Positions 22,701 through 24,907 of a stretch of DNA of 24,907 nt are shown in pieces (the first letter of the stretch is position 1; every line of letters starts with the position of its first letter). This stretch comes from a virus, in IMG/VR virus record IMGVR_UViG_3300034105_001477, positions 1 through 24,907 of that record; one strand, given 5' to 3'. Made by a program: the position numbers and the translations under genes. The notes under the pieces were generated by a model that did not search any database, was not told the origin of the DNA, and was given only the letters and a program-made list of their open reading frames with translations.

Positions 22701-24907
22701 AAACTGTTATTGGAAATATTAATAGTATTTTCAAAACAAATCTTTCTTTGATAGACTTGTCAAATTTTTCAACAGGATTTATAGCGGCAATAAAAGATAC
22801 AGCTGAAGAACTTAAGCTTGAATTACAATCAGCAATTAATAGTGGCGAATTGACCGATGCAACAAGAAATCTTTTAGCTAAAATGAAAGAGATTATGTTA
22901 CAGGGTGAGTTTATTTCTATATTTTCGGACTTAGGTAAAAGCTTAGAATCGGCTCTTGTCGGTGGTGCCAAAGCGGGTTTTGATAAGTTTAAAAGTATCT
23001 ATGCTGATAGTCAAGCATCGTTCAGACAATATGCAATGTTGCCTCCAGAAGCAAGACGTGAACTTACTCAAAAAGCAAGTTATCAAGAAGCTTTTCAAAA
23101 AGCATCAAACTTACAACTTACTCCTGAGCAAGCTGATATTCTTAACCGAGTAGGTAAAGGTGAAGATATTCAAAAAGTTATGGAAGACTTTCAAACACAA
23201 TTTAAAGGTATATTGGACGACAAAAATCCATTGGTTGTTTCTCAAGATAATTTAAAAGAGTCTGTTGACGCTCTTAAAGAGTCTTTTGATAAATCGGTTG
23301 TTGATACTACAAAAACTCCTGAAATAGGAAAAGATATAGTTTCAAAAATTAATGGCGGATTGAATTCTGAAAATGTTCCGAATTTACTTGCCAAACCCAA
23401 GTCTGATAAAAAGATTGGTGAGTTGTCTTCGGAAACTTTATTGAGTGGTGAATTGGCCGCCAAAAAGAGAGATTATGAAATAATAGGTAAGCTACTGGCC
23501 AAGAGTAATTTCAAAGGTGTTTTGGATGCTGCTGATGGTTTTGGTGAAGAGGTTAAGAATCTGGCAAGTAAATCTCAGCTTGAACAAGCGGCAAAAATCA
23601 AAATGAAGCTGTCGGAACTCCAAGTTAAACTTGAAGAAGCAAGATCAAAAGGTTTTGATACTGTAAATTTGCAAAAGAAAATTGACAATTATACCGATGA
23701 ACTGGGTAGAATACCTTATGCTATTGACTATCTGCGTAATGCTATAAGAGAAGCCGGTGTAAATATGAGAGATACTGTTGATACAACATTCAGAGGAGCT
23801 TTTACCGATCTGTTAAAAGGTAAAGCTGCTGAAGGTGAATCTGCATTTTCAACATTCACAAGTACTCTTATGGAAGGTATAAGCAATTCTGTTGTGGATA
23901 CTTTTGCCAAAGGAATAACCGATAGGATAACTGGACCCGGAAGCTTAATTGCAGATGCTGCTCAATCAATGGGCGAAGGTATATATAACATATTTGGTAA
24001 TGTTCTTGATGGATTGGGTTCAATGTTTTCAAGTGAATCTTCATCAAAAAGTGGCGGTATATTGGATTCAATAACAGGATTCTTTTCAAATATATTTTCC
24101 ACATCCACATCGAAAGCGACTGCAGGGCAACCTGTGGGTGGTGGCTTCGGTGGCGGTGCAAGTGGTGGTCTTTTTGGCGGTCTGTCGGGCATTTTTGGTG
24201 GTGGCGATACTGGAGGCATGGGTGGCTCAAATGGTTGCTGTTGCGACACAGGGACTGCAGGTGCGCTTGGAAAAGCTGGTGATTTGTTTAAAGGTGCTAA
24301 TGGTGGATTAAATTCTGAAGGTATACCAAATCTACTTGCCAGACCTGATGAAAGCATGTTCAGCGGTATCACAGATTCTTTGACTAAAACATTTTCAGGA
24401 TTGTTTGGAGAAAATGGAACTATAGGCAAACTGCTTGATGGTTTTGGCGGCAATCTCATGGACATTTTTGGTGGTCTTTGGGACAGTCTTTCAGGCCTTT
24501 TTAGCGGAGGTAGTTCAGGAGGTGGTCTTAGTGGCCTTGCTGGTATAGGTGCTCTGTTTCTTGCCGATGGTGGTGTTGCTGGACAGGTAAAAGGAAAAGG
24601 TACAGGAACTTCAGATTCAATACCTGCTATGCTATCCAATGGTGAATTTATCGTCAATGCAAAATCAACCAGAGAAAATTTGAAGTTATTGACAACTATA
24701 AATTCAGGTAGAATAAAGAAACTTGCTCAAGGTGGACTAGCTGATAACATCAATATGCCGAGCATAGCTCCAATAAACAGCTCAAGCATGATGACTAATC
24801 CAACAAACTTGGAACCGATGAAATCAAACATTGGTAACTCGGGTAATAATCAGACAATAAACTTATCAATTACAGGCGATATATCTCGTCAAACAAAATC
24901 GGAAATT
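16718..24907 (+). CDS. Tail tape measure protein (3' end beyond window)
   Basis: An open frame of 2730 codons from ATG 16718 (GGA ribosome site upstream) to the window edge, with no stop in the stretches I checked. Residues ~60-225 match the tape measure N-terminal domain, with SGTLRGDEFNSVMEQAPGL (about 160-178) and MAAEGKVTGDIVFK. Residues ~390-620 hold two copies of a WT...GTSN-LW unit. Gly/Ala-rich hydrophobic segments lie at about 654-700, 727-795, 1032-1050, 1088-1105 and 1186-1264. A long helical coiled part follows, then a Gly-rich zone (about 2460-2600) with Cys2507-2509. Residues ~2616-2650 show LADGGVAGQVKGKGTGTSDS and then IPAMLSNGEFIVNA, the usual C-terminal tape measure motif. 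It sets tail length and probably enters the host envelope at ejection. Confidence 0.93.
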   Translation, partial: MSGIIIDVNAKTAQAEKDLQSINKSIKNIETSTKGVSDSLKQMFVSIGGLAALGGSLAYVKNISTEFKQLENKIATVTGRTKELVAVQTGLLDIAKATRGSVANTVQTYTTFGRALKNTHQSSRDILTVTKAIQQSFAISGTAAESANSAIIQLGQGLSSGTLRGDEFNSVMEQAPGLIEAITKELKVTQGELRAMAAEGKVTGDIVFKSLLAQASNINKEFSVLAPTLAEASQATAQAFKVLVNELDKGVGLTDAMGLRSFNIARKIEEASKGAFEFGINIALAYYELKAKILGIVGEIKQSFNTIKNSVIQAFPPNLIDNLLAKDFGKVLSQLKDLFISVFNSISGEVGRISKEIFYKMSGKTEFVMILLSIRSFAVAVIDMFKDLFKIVTGSDGWTGLVDTITGTSNNLWSLTVAGFTRFKDNFINLFEDILDKVKVTYGKIIEFFKELVSGVFEGDFSSKFSFTVDIDKAVANIKQAYETIKAKIFKTTEFPLPVQAGVLEAPPSLMERLISSVNNNATLNSVLSTLDTFGKKVIDIFYQIYDQVIGHSWWTDTIGEVVGTSNTLWSKVSSGLIAFKANIIGIFKTIHDTIAPYAEGLSGLFESISSKGPTSFKVNIDFDKIQTDFLSFIEKVKGNMSELGDKFPSILKTVTYGLGFLLVKNLFPVPAIEGALLAAFATSGVFLLDNLSQVLTDRGLLSALGKTLGEGAVYFAKTFIAEIPNILSSLLGLITSFTEGFLTNLPIIGGAIKALFSFSDMFGLSGILGLVGTVLFGTGVVSLLKGFGIIESAAMLFGTKMTKLATFFMGKGGLVSSALFGGPNTVRIVATLLSVIDAFGGFRSLFDDSTIGHTIAQGGLFYLMLTGKTGLSNIVGNFRTSVLEPITSGIHRTLKDFEKLGPKQSDLFGKTPFPPSGQVDMFGASGGKADMRSMKIDSLRIARSKIDDFIGFASTKFQAFDVGVNAFVNKTASSTKQMFSTIAQASSTALSTGNFKGALASITSASSAFITSMTTMGGTQGAIGRLVFGKVGMLTWLALLAIFFAKSASASDEFHSKLEVKKNPFDQIKGYFGELNLGFKEGWGQNVVYGTLAIAAITAAIVVFKSIASNVFSIEVPKAVGIGAAKSAVSFSEMLSLLVTRSKMAGIGITAALSSVAATTAPILGSAVTKLGSFTGSIVKAFSGIGVIAGGAFLGAIAGRMMGGNELASIGFAMGGMLAFSMASAITSAVSAFLIGLGVTLSGVGLFAIGAAVVGAIGLWLFGDSGNLFTELDLVIDKLKEISGFGKDKTLSSTTGLSKEAEALAKSLPLELKYNLEDINFELLSDREKERTKDAIKELQDALDSAAKDFEKGLQPTPETVNTITALAKRANLLGEKASAKTQVDATNLPKSLLQLRNMDPTDTFGKVEKYIKQSAISLQYYNQVAGQTVLSWFAMTDASKEYFAGRKRGLAEDVAAGKFTIGGQAPSERESALMFQLAQLKELTIDPSIERDLNRLTDAYYNLFKEVEVSKIGESVTRLKAPLEEVTTAFLNQIEAQLRWARLNDAQTKGIDKFQKRLLSISANFKKLDITFDASKMLIKDDETLNRLDMLSKEAKRLAEQWLKTAGTAEQNKVLLQIEEVKTLITRYSTEIVGLDNTRKQFKLVELAAKIGITGITEEMALTFSDAEADAYFQKWNALFLRMEDLKTKAVKDLNTIGTSLFISQDALQSSQMDFQPRLGTLEDMWGIQKGDYLPASKANLAEQKKLQEELDTNAAKGAASTLALKAQAEKANVGLYDAVGRVGLDTATATITQINKLKQSIIDFEKENKNLEAIPGIEEQINQLQTSLKKLDPETFSNLIGRLGLNLAPQDIQLLSPSAYDSILAAGNAVRLLDMQVEEAKDKLSKTELDAIIKKKMELVESAMISASEVAYSTGDKIKQALSDFGISSAEQISLLPDNAIQDLLDTQKSIGVLKAELAKPTDLKTFKDLNHELDLIEKQGKSIVDEYGSLETVIGNINSIFKTNLSLIDLSNFSTGFIAAIKDTAEELKLELQSAINSGELTDATRNLLAKMKEIMLQGEFISIFSDLGKSLESALVGGAKAGFDKFKSIYADSQASFRQYAMLPPEARRELTQKASYQEAFQKASNLQLTPEQADILNRVGKGEDIQKVMEDFQTQFKGILDDKNPLVVSQDNLKESVDALKESFDKSVVDTTKTPEIGKDIVSKINGGLNSENVPNLLAKPKSDKKIGELSSETLLSGELAAKKRDYEIIGKLLAKSNFKGVLDAADGFGEEVKNLASKSQLEQAAKIKMKLSELQVKLEEARSKGFDTVNLQKKIDNYTDELGRIPYAIDYLRNAIREAGVNMRDTVDTTFRGAFTDLLKGKAAEGESAFSTFTSTLMEGISNSVVDTFAKGITDRITGPGSLIADAAQSMGEGIYNIFGNVLDGLGSMFSSESSSKSGGILDSITGFFSNIFSTSTSKATAGQPVGGGFGGGASGGLFGGLSGIFGGGDTGGMGGSNGCCCDTGTAGALGKAGDLFKGANGGLNSEGIPNLLARPDESMFSGITDSLTKTFSGLFGENGTIGKLLDGFGGNLMDIFGGLWDSLSGLFSGGSSGGGLSGLAGIGALFLADGGVAGQVKGKGTGTSDSIPAMLSNGEFIVNAKSTRENLKLLTTINSGRIKKLAQGGLADNINMPSIAPINSSSMMTNPTNLEPMKSNIGNSGNNQTINLSITGDISRQTKSEI
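17861..18640 (+). repeat. Diverged tandem repeat in tape measure (two copies)
   Basis: At the protein level IDMFKDLFKIVTGSDGWTG... from 17861 and IDIFYQIYDQVIGHSWWTD... from 18332 share the same layout: a helix, W(W)T, GTSN-LW, a helix with F K-N-I, and a VDID/VNIDFDK segment. The offset is 157 codons at the start and about 150 at the end. The DNA is well diverged, so the duplication is old. Confidence 0.75.
23351..24346 (+). repeat. Separated repeat NGGLNSE..PNLLA(K/R)P in tape measure
   Basis: The 16-residue unit NGGLNSENVPNLLAKP (23351-23398) recurs as NGGLNSEGIPNLLARP (24299-24346), about 316 codons later, with 13 of 16 residues identical. The first copy lies in the helical part and the second just after the Gly-rich Cys triplet. 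The DNA copies have diverged at many third positions. Confidence 0.75.

Noticed and set aside
23962-24657. Antisense frame of 231 codons rich in proline
   Set aside because: It is the complement of the Gly-rich tape measure zone; the composition is explained by GGN codons read backwards.

Overview
This window is a contiguous piece of an AT-rich tailed-phage (or prophage) genome. Every gene I can support reads on the + strand, in tight operon-like runs with many ATGA and TAATG stop/start overlaps and AAGGA-type ribosome binding sites. A tail-tube gene, a frameshifted tail assembly chaperone pair and a giant tape measure gene point to a long non-contractile tail, so siphovirus morphology. The endolysin and 3-TM holin suggest a Gram-negative host, but I cannot name the host.

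Layout. (1) 2-3096: tail-fibre or receptor-binding region: a 5'-truncated lectin-like fibre gene, a small accessory protein, a fibre with a self-cleaving S74 intramolecular chaperone, and a small conserved-type protein. (2) 3099-4404: lysis region: a 51-aa protein, a holin, a GH19-type endolysin and a 56-aa protein. (3) 4415-11515: portal module: a 64-aa protein, the portal, two small glycine-rich basic proteins and a 1541-aa giant protein. (4) 11516-11648: a 133-bp non-coding gap with several inverted repeats. (5) 11649-16667: scaffold, major capsid protein, head-tail connector, neck, tail terminator, tail tube, tail chaperones and an HK97 gp10-like protein. (6) 16677-16703: an intrinsic terminator. 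(7) 16718 to the window end: a tape measure of at least 2730 codons, cut by the window edge. No terminase, integrase, replication gene, tRNA, CRISPR array or insertion sequence was found.

The outstanding item is the 1541-aa protein at 6890-11515. Its N-terminus carries the core motif of MuF/SPP1 gp7-like minor head proteins. The rest carries the full motif set of a T7/N4-type single-subunit RNA polymerase: DxxxR, motif A DxxSSGxQ, motif B RxxxKx7YG, HSxD and motif C HD. Spacing of the catalytic residues within motif B is identical to T7 RNAP. The simplest reading is a virion RNA polymerase built onto a portal-associated minor head protein, so that it would be packaged and delivered with the DNA. 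Between portal and polymerase lie two glycine-zipper, lysine-rich small proteins that could be virion or ejection partners. Directly downstream are two hairpins with the same TGT triloop, a shape reminiscent of N4 virion-polymerase promoters; this link is speculative.

Other points are a canonical GGGAAAG -1 frameshift site in the tail chaperone genes, a GC-rich patch over the MuF core, exclusive use of CGT for arginine in the capsid gene, internal repeats in the tape measure, and small genes at 3099 and 4234.
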